64,000 nucleotides of DNA, taken from assembly GCA_002077065.1 (NCBI GenBank), contig NAJO01000012.1:124001-188000 (forward strand), written 5' to 3'. Source of the DNA: Cryoendolithus antarcticus (lineage: Eukaryota > Ascomycota > Dothideomycetes > Cladosporiales > Cladosporiaceae). Within the stretch, counting starts at the first letter, position 1; every line of letters starts with the position of its first letter. Shown in pieces: positions 54,271-64,000 of the stretch. Made by a program: the position numbers and the translations under genes. Under the pieces are notes generated by a model that saw only the letters and a list, made by a program, of their open reading frames with translations, made no database searches and was not told the DNA's origin.

Positions 54271-55483
54271 ACTACGCGACACCGCGGTAGTATCACCCAA
54301 GAGTCACCTTTCGTATTGTCATTGCAGCGAGGGAGGAAAGTAACGTGTAACGAGTATGCGAAGCAGCCTACGGGCATTGAGCACGGAGTTTTGTTAGCGA
54401 TCAATGATGTAAATTGCTTAGATCATAATATAATTAATCGACTGTACCATCAACCAGTTCTCCATCGTTACTTTGATGTAACGCCTTTCAAACTTCTGTC
54501 GCTGATTTTAAACGTCCTAGTGACGTTGTGCTCGCCTACACATAGCTAATGCGGTGGATCCAGCATGCACTTCTGCTGAGAGACAGATGCGCCTTCCTCA
54601 CTTCGTCTTTCCACAATTTGCCTCTGGTGGGTAGGACAATACATCGACTAAGTATCATGGCTGCCACGTAAGGAGTGAAACCTACATGGCAGTCTTGGAA
54701 GAGTAGAAGTACATGTCCATATCAAACAGTACCTGGGCGCGAGTCATGGGACACGTGAGGCTCAACCTTGTCCCAGCCATGTGGTTGAGACGCGAGGATC
54801 AGCACTGCATCCTTGCCTTGCACCTCGATGCCGAGTGAGCCTGCGAGTGAGCAGAATTTGGACGACGAAGACGATTCCCACATCAAGCCTCGGAATTCGG
54901 GGCGAGAGATTCGACGATTGCCACTGTGGCGGTGCCGGGTACACTTGAAGCGCGCTGCAGATGTATCTGCATGTCACCGACCGTTGACAGCCAAAATCAC
55001 TGAACCTTAGTGAAGATGAGACGAACCGAGAGGTAGCGCCGCTAGGGCTGCAAGTGCCGCATGGGATTTTCCAGACACCACAACAGAGCCGCAGACGCCT
55101 TCCCATTGAGGGTGCATGTACCTGTCTCGTAGCAGTGGACAGCATAGTTTTCCAATAGAGCTCCATCTCTTGTACATACAACATCTCACACCTCCTCGTT
55201 CCGCTCCTTCAGTCGCATCATAGCCGTTTGCAAACAGCTGGTCTGGTAACTTTGACGTTGGATCTGCGAAGTCTCTCACTACACAGTCACGTTCCAACGG
55301 ACCATTGGCGAACCGCAGGCTGGTCTGGAGGGACCTACTTTTCACCTGAGCCATTGTGATTCGACACTAAAGCGAGTGTCTCCGACCGCTTCTCTGGCAA
55401 CTGGGTAGGATATCTGAGGTCCGATATACTCATACTCGGGCCAGCGTGCCCCGTTACGGTAGACCCTTTCGCTTCTCGCCACC
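54271..55483. other. intergenic region
   Basis: About 1.2 kb. An AT-rich patch lies near 54400-54440, just after the MARVEL-like gene. A minus-strand frame (ATG 55354, 115 codons) has no recognisable protein character. I see no supported gene. Confidence 0.45.
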
Positions 55484-58400
55484 ATGGTGATCGTCGACAA
55501 GACCGAGGTGCTCAGCCAGGAGGAGCGTCGCTTGCAGGAGGACCGCGACCGCAAAAAGTACTGGAAGAAATGGGGTCCCTACGTTGCCGAGCGGCAGTGG
55601 TCGACTGTCCGCGAGGACTATTCGTGAGTGTTCCGCTGCCGTGTATGCTGTTGTGGCCACCACTAATAGTGCTACAGCGCCGATGGCAATGCCTGGAGTC
55701 ACTTCACATACGACATGGCTCGATCACGGACGTTTCGCTGGGGTGAGGATGGCATTGCTGGTGTGTCAGACTCGCATGGTCGGCTGAACATTGCGTTCTC
55801 CTTCTGGAACGAGAAGGAGTGAGTGCTGCTATTCTCAGCTGCAGAGTGGCATGAGCTGATGGCGATTTAGTGACCACATCAAGGAACGCCTCTTCGGCCT
55901 GTCGAATCCACAGGGTGTCCACGGCGAGAGCATCAAGGAAGCCCACTTCCACCTCGACAACACTCCCACCCACTCCTACATGAAATATCTCTACAAGCTC
56001 CCGCAAGCAGCTTTCCCGTACGAAGATCTTATCAAGGAGAATGCAAAGCGATCCAAGAAAGAGCGGGAGTACAACCTCATCGACACAGGCATCTTCGACA
56101 AGAGCAAGTACTGGGACTGCTTCATCGAGACTGCGAAAGAGGATGACGATCCAGAAGAGCTGCTGTTCCGTGTCACCTGCTACAATCGCGGTTCGGAGCC
56201 CGCGAAGCTGCATGTCATCCCGCAAGTGTGGTTCCGCAACACGTGGGCTTGGGGTTACGATGCGACGAAACCCAGCATTACGCGGACTGGCGAGTCGTCA
56301 GCGCAGATCAAGCACAAGGAGCTCGGTGAGAGGTTCTTCCAGTGCTCGCCTTCGCCCAACAGCTGCGGCAAGGACGACGACATCGAGCCGGAGTTCCTCT
56401 TCACGGAGAACGATACCAACTACGAGGACTTATGGGGCACGAAGAACAAGGAGAAATATGTCAAGGATGCTTTCCATCAGCGTATCGTCCACGGCAACAA
56501 GAAGGCGGTCAACCCACAGCAGACCGGTACCAAGAGCTGCGCCTGGTACCCTTTCAACCAAGGCGATGGTGTCGCTCCTGGCGAGTGCGCTGTCGTCCGT
56601 TTCCGCATCACAAAGAAGCAAACCGATGCCTACCTTGACGAAGAGCGCTTCGACGACATCATGGACCAGCGTGCCGCCGAAGCCGACGAGTTCTACTGGA
56701 AGATCAATCCCATGCCCATGGCCGACGACCTGCGCATGATCCAACGCCAAGCCCTCTCCGGCATGATGTGGTGTAAACAATACTACCACTTCATCTGGGA
56801 CCAGTGGGCGAACGGCGACCCCGCCATGCCGCCTCCACCGGCCTCTAGAAAGCAGATCCGAAACGTGCAGTGGAAGCACATGTACCTTGACGACGTGCTG
56901 TCCATGCCGGATTCTTGGGAGTACCCCTTCTTCGCTGCTTGGGACTCGGCCTTCCACTGCATACCTCTCGCCATGATCGACCCGGAGTTTGCGAAGAAGC
57001 AGCTTGATCTGTTCACTCGTGAGTGGTACATGCACCCTAACGGCCAGCTACCAGCTTACGAGTGGAACTTTGGCGATGTCAATCCGCCTGTGCATGCTTG
57101 GGCGACCTTCAGGACGTTCAAGATTGAGCGCAAGATGTATGGTCGTGAGGATCTGGACTTCTTGGAGCGGGTGTTCCAGAAGCTGCTGCTGAATTTCACC
57201 TGGTGGTGCAATCGAAAGGACTTTGATGGCAAGAATGTGTTTGAGGGTGGCTTCCTCGGTCTAGACAATATCGGTCTTTTCAACCGGTCAGATCCACTGC
57301 CCACAGGTGGTACTCTAGAGCAGGCTGATGCAACGGGCTGGATGGCTTTCTACGCCCTCAGCATGCTCAACATTGCTCTCGAGCTCGCCAAGCACCGCCG
57401 CATATACGAAGACATCGCATCGAAGTTCTTCGAGCACTTTATCCTCATCTCAGACGCCATGTCATATCGTCATGGTGACAAGACGAAGTCGCTCTGGAAC
57501 GAGGAAGATGGCTTCTACTATGACGCGATCTCGTGGGGACCTGAATGGACCCATCAGATGAAAGTCCGATCACTGGTCGGCTTGATCCCGATGTACGCCA
57601 CTCTCACATTGGAGCCCCAAGTCATCGCCCGCTTCCCACAATTCAAGAAGCGCATGGACTGGTTCATCAATAACCGACATGAGGTCGCAGGTCGCAACAT
57701 TGCAAGCATGAAGCGACGAGGCAAGGATGACAGATTACTGCTCTCGCTCTGCAGCGAAGATCGGCTCCGAAGCATCCTCAAGTATATGCTCGATCCCAAT
57801 GAGTTCCTTGGTGACAATGGCATCCGCTCGCTGTCGAAGTTCCACAAAGATCACCCGGTCTCAATGGACGTCAACGGCCAGAATTACTCCGTCTCCTACA
57901 TCCCCGGCGACTCCGACAGTGGCTTGTTTGGCGGCAACAGCAATTGGCGCGGTCCCATCTGGATTGCCGTCAACTTCTTGCTCGTGGAGAGCTTGCTGCG
58001 CTTCTACATGTTCTACGGCAATACCTTCAAAGTCGAGTGCCCAACTGGGTCTGGCGACTACATGCACCTTGGTCATGTGGCTGAGGAGATCCAGCACAGA
58101 CTGCAACACTTGATGGCAAAGGGTGATGGTGGCCGAAGAGCAATTCACGACGGCAACGACATGCTAGACTTCGACCCGAACTGGAAGGATTACCTCTGGT
58201 TCTACGAATTCTTCGACGGCGACAGTGGACGCGGGCTTGGCGCTTCACATCAGACCGGCTGGACGGGTCTGATGGCGAAGATGATTCATGACACAGGGTA
58301 TGCTGACCTTCCCTCCCTTTATACATGCCTACGATGACTGACAACTTCCCAGTATGAACTGTCGTCTCCCGCAGACCCCGCGCACCCCCGCTTCAGCAGC

Positions 58401-58884
58401 AGCCCACTACTTCGACGACGTCTTCTCCCGCCAGCGCCGCGCCTCGCTCGGCGCTCGGCGCCCCACAGGTCTCGCCCGAAGCATGACAAACAATCGCAGC
58501 ATCGGCTCGCGCAGCGACTGGGGTCCCTCAACAAACACCTCCCGCCGCCCCTCCACAGCCGCTGGCACCGATCCCGAAATCGCCGATGGCGACGCCGATG
58601 ATGACGCTAACGACGCTAAGAACGACGCGACGGCAAAGACGAACGGAAATGCTGCGGTTACTGGCCAGGGCATCAGTCGGCAGTGGAGTATTTACAAGGA
58701 GGAGCCTGCCACGAACGGGAAGAATAATGGCGTTGAGCACCATGGAGAGGAGATTAGCGAGCAGGACGAGGCGATTAATCGGTATGTACAGGATCAGCTT
58801 GCCAGGCTGAAGAAGCAGGAGAGCAATGAGTTGAGTGAGGAGATTTCGGCGCAGAATGATGGCGTGGATGAGAAGGAGGTGTGA
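55484..58884 (+). CDS. GH63-related glycoside hydrolase (bacterial glucosidase/MGH-like)
   Basis: Exons 55484-55623, 55678-55818, 55871-58297 and 58353-58884; 1,079 aa. The protein starts within the catalytic fold and has no signal peptide or membrane segment, so it is probably cytosolic, unlike ER glucosidase I. Typical blocks are [92 protein letters not shown] and [20 protein letters not shown]. These belong to the (alpha/alpha)6 GH63-like/mannosylglycerate-hydrolase-like group widely present in bacteria and in filamentous fungi. Substrate is unknown; an alpha-glucoside or glycosylglycerate is likely. Exon 4 adds about 177 hydrophilic, Ser/Asp/Asn-rich residues beyond the enzyme domain. It converges on the ABC transporter with 184 bases between stops. 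Confidence 0.9.
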
Positions 58885-59068
58885 GATGGTGTCGGGAGAA
58901 CCTGAGAGGCGTTTCATTGATACCTATGTGAGCATGGCGTTTCTGGGGATGATGGGGATGGGGTATGAAGAAGCAGCTCAGAGCTCGTAGATGCATAGAT
59001 CTAGATTCTAGAAGTTGTACAGACCTGGGATTGGAGCTCTGGGAGTGCAGACATTATGACTTTCACCG

Positions 59069-62000
59069 TCATCGTCCACTAGATGTCGCCGCCCGCAGCG
59101 CACGAAAGCGCGAGCCTTCGTCCTTCATCAACTCTGATGGCACACCTTGCTCGATCAACTCCCCGTCCGCCATTATGACGACCAAATTGTACAGCTCGAC
59201 TTGCTCAAGACGATGCAAGACTGCGATGACAGTGCAGTCCGTGAAGGCTGTGCTGATCACGTGCTGCATCTCGGCTTCGGTGTCGCTGTCAAGCCTGCAT
59301 GACAGCGCCGTTAGTCCATGCTCTCTAGCACCATCTTACGGGAAGAAAGACACTCACGTGCTAGTCGCCTCATCCAACAGCAGTATCTTACTCTTCCTCA
59401 ATAATGCCCGCGCCAGACAGAGCAGCTGCTTCTGCCCCGCCGACCACGCCGCTGTATCCATCTCGGCGTTCAGTCCTCCTCGCTCTGCCACGATGGCATC
59501 GAGTTTGACTTTCACGAGCGCTTCGAGGGTGTCGGTATCCTGAGCTAAGCCATGCGGATCGATGTTCGCTCGCACAGTACCGGGTACAAGCAGCGGATCT
59601 TGGGGCACGATGTTCAAAGATCGACAGAGGAGATTGCTCGGTATGTCTGCGATGTTCGAGCCATCGATCTTGATCTGGCCGGAGCTGCAGGAGATCATGC
59701 GGACAAGTGACAAGAGCAGAGTGGACTTGCCGCTGCCGGAGCGGCCACATATTGCGACATGTTGGCCGGGCCGAATGGTTAGGGTCACCTGCTTGATGGC
59801 TGGAGGTACCAAGGAGCTGTGGATGGTGTCAGTATTGCACTATGTTTGAGCATAGAGAAGGGGATCAAGTGACTTACGAGTACCCAGCAGTCACATCCTC
59901 GAACTCCACTAAGCCCTTGTTCGGCCAGCCTATCTGCATCTGTGTCTTGCTCACGGGTATATCTTCCGTCTCAGTCTTCGTCACAAACTGCCTCACCCTT
60001 GCTACAGCTCCAATACTGCTCTCACAGGCAGTCCAGGTTATGATGAGTCTCGACAGTACGGTGTTGAATCCCACAATCATGACGAGTGCCACACCCACAG
60101 ACCCGCCACTGAAGTTCTCCTGCCAGCGGACCACAATCGTGACCAGGATGACCGCGAGCGCAGCGACCATGATGTCCAGCGCGAAATTCAGCCAGTGCTG
60201 GACGCAAGCCAGCATGTAGACAGGTCGTTGCGAGGTGTCGATCAGATCGTGCAACTTGCGTGTGTACTGCTCCTCCCAGCCGAAGGCTCTGATCGTGGCT
60301 CCACCAGCTGTAGACTCATTGAAGGCAGTGTAGAGTGGTGCCTTGGCCTCGATGCCGAGTAGTCGAAGTTGTCTCGACGTCCTCAAGTAGAAACGCTGCA
60401 GGAAGAACAGCGCAACGGCCAGCACTGGTACCGTAGCACCGAGATATCGCGCGAAGACGAAGAGAATGACGACTTTGACGATGACCGAGACGAGAGACGA
60501 GGAGGCGTTCACCAAGTCACTTGGCAGCTGCATGTCCAGTGATTGCATATCCTCGCTGAAACGATTCTGGATTGTCCCCGTGTTGGTGTTGACGAAGAAG
60601 CTCAGCGGCGCTTTAGTCACTGTGTCCAGTAGATCTTGGTGCATGCCAGTGGCGGAGTTGGAGATCATGGGTATGAACGCGAACCAGCAGGCAGCGCAAG
60701 CTGCTAGGGAGGCAACAATGCCGAAAGTTGCATATACACCCGCTAGGAGCCACACGTGTCAGCATGATCGGCGAACTCAAGAAGACTGCGGTGGAAACTT
60801 ACTGTACATGCCAACGTGAGCATTAGGGTGCACTGCGTTCGCTTCGGACCAGTACTTCAGCCACATCGTAGGACACTCGGTGAGCAGGATCCAAAGCGCG
60901 ATAGTCGCAGCGTATCCGACCATAGTAGTGTAGCCAGAGCTCTTGAAGTAGTAGCCATAGACTGCAAAGTCGCCCTGCTGGCGTGACTTGTCCGGAGGAT
61001 CTTCAATCACCTCAGTCACCTTAGTCTTAGTCGTCTTCCGAGCAGAATCGTTCGATGGCTCGGCTAGAAAGGACGATGGAGAGACTTCAACCTCTTCGAC
61101 CTTACCATTTGGTTTGTACCCAGTCTCCACTGTGCCGAGGACTGATGCAGGTGTGCCAGTCTTGACGACCCTACCAGCGTCCATTGCGACAACGACATCG
61201 CATCTCGCCGCGATAGCAAGGTCGTGAGACGCTAAGATAACGGTCATCGGGCCTCGTCTCAAGAGGCCATCAGCTCCGAAGAGAGACTCCACCACACTGG
61301 TGATCGTGTGGGCATCCATGCCACTGAAGACATCGTCCAGGATCACCGTCGCGCACCTGGCATACAGCGCTCTTGCAAGAGTGATACGTTTCTTCTGTCC
61401 ACCGCTGATGTTCATGGCATTGCTGCCAAGAATCGTAGCATCTCCCTCCTCGAAGCTCTCCAGGTCCTGTCCGAGTGCGCAAGCCCGGATAACCGTCTCG
61501 TACCACTTCTCCTCGTATGGTAAAGTTCCAAGAATGTTGTCTCGGACGGATCTGTGCTCAAGCCATGCGTCTTGCGAGCAGAATGCGATCGGGCGCTGCA
61601 GTCTAGCGATTCCTGATGGCTCGGCTAGGGTCTCACCGATGATACTCTGAAGGAGTGTGGACTTTCCGCTACCTACTGGCCCCACTAGCGCAGTGATCTT
61701 GTGGCGAGGTATGACTATGTTGAGGCCAGGCAGTACCACTGGGTTAGCAGGACTCCAACGAATGTCCTGACCGTCATAGACCACGACATCTGTTCTCTGG
61801 AAGTCTCTGACGTCTCGTACGTCTCGTAGCGCTACACTGTCGACAGTGAGAGATCCTTCAGGTTCTGACTCGGGCCTATGAGGTTCAGCACCGTACCTGC
61901 ATAACTTCTCAATCCTGTTGAAGCAAGCAAAGCATTGCACAACGGATGGCAAAGTCTGCGTAAACATAAGCGCTGGGCTTGTCAGCAGAGTTACAAGGGC

Positions 62001-63809
62001 TACAGAGGTGAAAGCCTGAGCCGTGAGCAGCGTCTGACCCTTCCAGAATGCGACGCCGACGTAGGCAGCGAATGTGACGGCTGGTGCGATGTTGATGGGT
62101 GTGAGCGCTGGTAACAGGATCAGCCATCATCATACATTTGGCTTAGTAGTGTGGTCTTACAGAGGAGTAGCATCCCCACGAGCAACTTGCGGAATGCCTT
62201 CGATGTCTCGATCTCCGCCGTACGAAGGTCGCGGATGGTGTTGGCGAGCACGCCAGTGAGACCTTGCATCTTTACAGCCTTGATGTCATCTAGGAAGGCC
62301 GATGTGACGCGAAGTCGTGCTTGGATCCTCTCAATCCAGCGACCTTGAGCCGTGTTCATCGCTGCAGCGATCTGGGAGGTGATCGCGATGAATACTGCAG
62401 ACACAGTCAGCGTCTCATCTGTAAGCCATATAGCCGGCGAGCTTACTGCTGACGACGATAATGGGCGCAATGCATGCGAGACCCAATTGTCGCGCAAGAA
62501 GCCACGTCGCGATGCCGATATCTATCAGTGAACCCCAGAGATCGTGAACGAACGTAAGACTTCGCGATATGCGCTCGACATCGGTACTCATAAGCGCAAT
62601 CGCTGTGATCTCACCATTCTCGGCAGTAGTGGTAGCAAGTGCTCTTTCGTAGATCAAGCCGATCAGACCACCCCGGAGACGTGTAGTGAAGCGCGTGCTT
62701 TGGTAGAGGAAAGCCGAGTGAGAGACCTGGACGGCGACGTGTCAGCACTCGGTGCGCCGTACAGTGGGTACAGCGTTAAGATCGTACCGCTAGTCCAAGA
62801 TAGCAGAGCGCCCAAGCACCTATCAGTGCTCGACCGTACGTCTTATCAGACTGCGGCACACTGATGTAGTTCACGGTAGTCGTAATGAGCGACGGCTGCA
62901 GGAAAGTAAATGCAGTCAACGCGAGGCGTGGGAATACACCAGACAGTAATGACCATCCAAAAGCCGCCCAGAGAGCACGCAGCAGCCGGTTCTGGTCCTT
63001 ATGAGTGTATGACCTCCAATGTTTCATCAGCTCACAGCTCAGTCGTGGAGCCCGTAGCTTGACATCCAGCACAGGGAGGTCCGGGATGCTCAGGACCTCG
63101 GAGTAACCCGTAAAGAACGTATGGGTGAGCCACAGGAAGACTGTACGATTCCAGAGGCCGCTGTAGGACTCGGTGGCTTCCTTGCGCTCGTTGATGCTAC
63201 GGGTCGAGGCGTTCTTGGTAGACTCAAGCACTAGGGCCAGGACGCTAAAGGTGAAGGCGACGATGTATGAGACGGCGGTCTGGCTCGCTGGCGTGGTCAT
63301 CCATAGCGTCCGCACTCTGACGATGCCAAGGGTGCTCGTGATCGTGAGATAGATAGCCAGTAGGTTCGATGGTCGGAGCGAGCGCTGATGTTGGAGCACG
63401 GATAAGACTCCAGCGGCGATCGCGGCGAAAAGTGCCAGGACATCAACAGCGACAGACGCTCGGGTCTGGTACCGCGTGCTCTTTGTCCTGTAGATGAGGA
63501 ATGCGAGCTGTGCCGTGATTACAGCAGACCATGCGGCCTACAAAAAGGTCACACTAAGCTCTCTGCCATATGATCGGAGCATGAAGCTGGAAACCTTACC
63601 ATCTTGTCTGCTAAACGCCATGATCTCGACGCCGCAGCTTTCGGTCGTCGTGTCAACGCAGTGCCATTGACCAGTGCGCAGCAGAGAAAGACCGCAGCCG
63701 GCACAATGCCAAACACCACATCCTCGAACTCTAGAGTGAAGTCGAATGCTCGACACGCCGTAGCCACACGAGGACCTAAAGACCTGTCTGCTCGTGCTGG
63801 ACAAGCCAT
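59069..63809 (-). CDS. ABCC-family (MRP-type) ABC transporter
   Basis: Eight exons: 63809-63600, 63537-62788, 62726-62447, 62394-62161, 62107-60803, 60742-59878, 59816-59358 and 59294-59069; 1,442 aa. The ATG at 63809 gives MACPARADRSLGPRVATAC, the usual start of fungal multidrug ABCC proteins. An N-terminal TMD0 is followed by TMD1, NBD1, TMD2 and NBD2. NBD1 has GPVGSGKST, signature ISGGQKK and VILDDVFSGMD, with Asp in place of the catalytic Glu as in MRP1. NBD2 has GRSGSGKST, PQDPLLVPGTVR, signature WSAGQKQ and ILLLDEATSTLD, so only site 2 should hydrolyse ATP well. It is expected to export amphipathic anions, conjugates or toxins at the plasma or vacuolar membrane. Introns are 52-63 bases, all GT..AG and in phase. 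Confidence 0.93.
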
Positions 63810-64000
63810 CTCAAGATATCCTACCTTACTCACAGCATCGCAAAGCACTCAGACTGAGGAATCGCTGCTCTTCTTACATCTCAGCCCACGCGCCGATCAC
63901 GCGCGGCGACACCGAAGCGTGCTACGACAGCTGCACGCGTTGCCATCAAGTTGCCTGATCTACAGCAGCCAAGCTACCAATGGCATGACCAACAATGTTG

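Noticed and set aside
55007..55354. 115-codon minus-strand ORF before the GH63-like gene
   Set aside because: No recognisable protein features and it lies in the promoter region of the opposite gene.
59069..63809. ABC transporter as part of a secondary-metabolite cluster
   Set aside because: No PKS, NRPS, terpene synthase or pathway regulator is in the window.
1..64000. CRISPR arrays, rRNA, tRNA, transposons
   Set aside because: I looked for regularly spaced repeats, B-box-like sequences, and transposase, integrase or reverse transcriptase motifs by eye and saw none; a tRNA scan and repeat search would be decisive.

Overview
The window looks like euchromatic nuclear DNA of a filamentous ascomycete (Pezizomycotina; Dothideomycetes is my guess, not shown). 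Genes are separated by a few hundred to about 2,300 bases on both strands. Introns are short (mostly about 50-65 bases) with GT..AG ends and CTNAC-like branch points. The protein set is fungal: Ste11 MAPKKK, Rfc5, Rrp12, Eaf3/MRG15, Snu66/SART1, a Mug190-type lipid-transfer protein and a Dal5-type transporter. I see no transposon, CRISPR array, rRNA or tRNA, and no secondary-metabolite backbone enzyme.

Layout. 1-5.1 kb: an Hsp70-like ATPase cut by the window edge, an unrecognised two-exon gene and a RING-CH membrane E3 ligase, all on the minus strand. 5.4-12 kb: RRP12 (plus) converging on a disordered DUF7514-type protein. 13.4-14.2 kb: a decayed cysteine-rich membrane-protein gene. 15.2-19.9 kb: STE11 then RFC5. 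20.3-23.1 kb: a small hydrophilic protein and an HSL-family alpha/beta hydrolase. 25.4-30.3 kb: an HMG-box protein and an unrecognised acidic, zinc-finger-like protein. 30.5-34.5 kb: EAF3 and SNU66. 34.7-38.7 kb: an AA11-type LPMO and GlcNAc-6-phosphate deacetylase. 39.3-44.5 kb: Mug190 and a proline-rich repeat protein. 45.5-50.2 kb: a TauD-family dioxygenase and a divergent MFS transporter. 50.9-54.3 kb: a butanediol-dehydrogenase-like gene and a MARVEL-like membrane protein. 55.5-63.8 kb: a GH63-related enzyme converging on an ABCC transporter.

Two neighbour pairs make metabolic sense. The AA11 LPMO (chitin cleavage outside the cell) sits next to GlcNAc-6-phosphate deacetylase (use of the resulting amino sugar). 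The TauD dioxygenase (sulfonate desulfonation) shares an upstream region with a Dal5/Soa1-type transporter.

The most notable observation is that three genes carry reading-frame breaks in otherwise recognisable proteins: the AA11 LPMO (TGA inside the mature N-terminus), the cysteine-rich protein (TGA, frameshift and no start exon), and the dehydrogenase (one base out of phase at intron 1). They are either real strain-level losses or assembly errors. I did not find a clearly novel multi-gene system. Splice sites were assigned by eye from codon phase, consensus and protein-family continuity.
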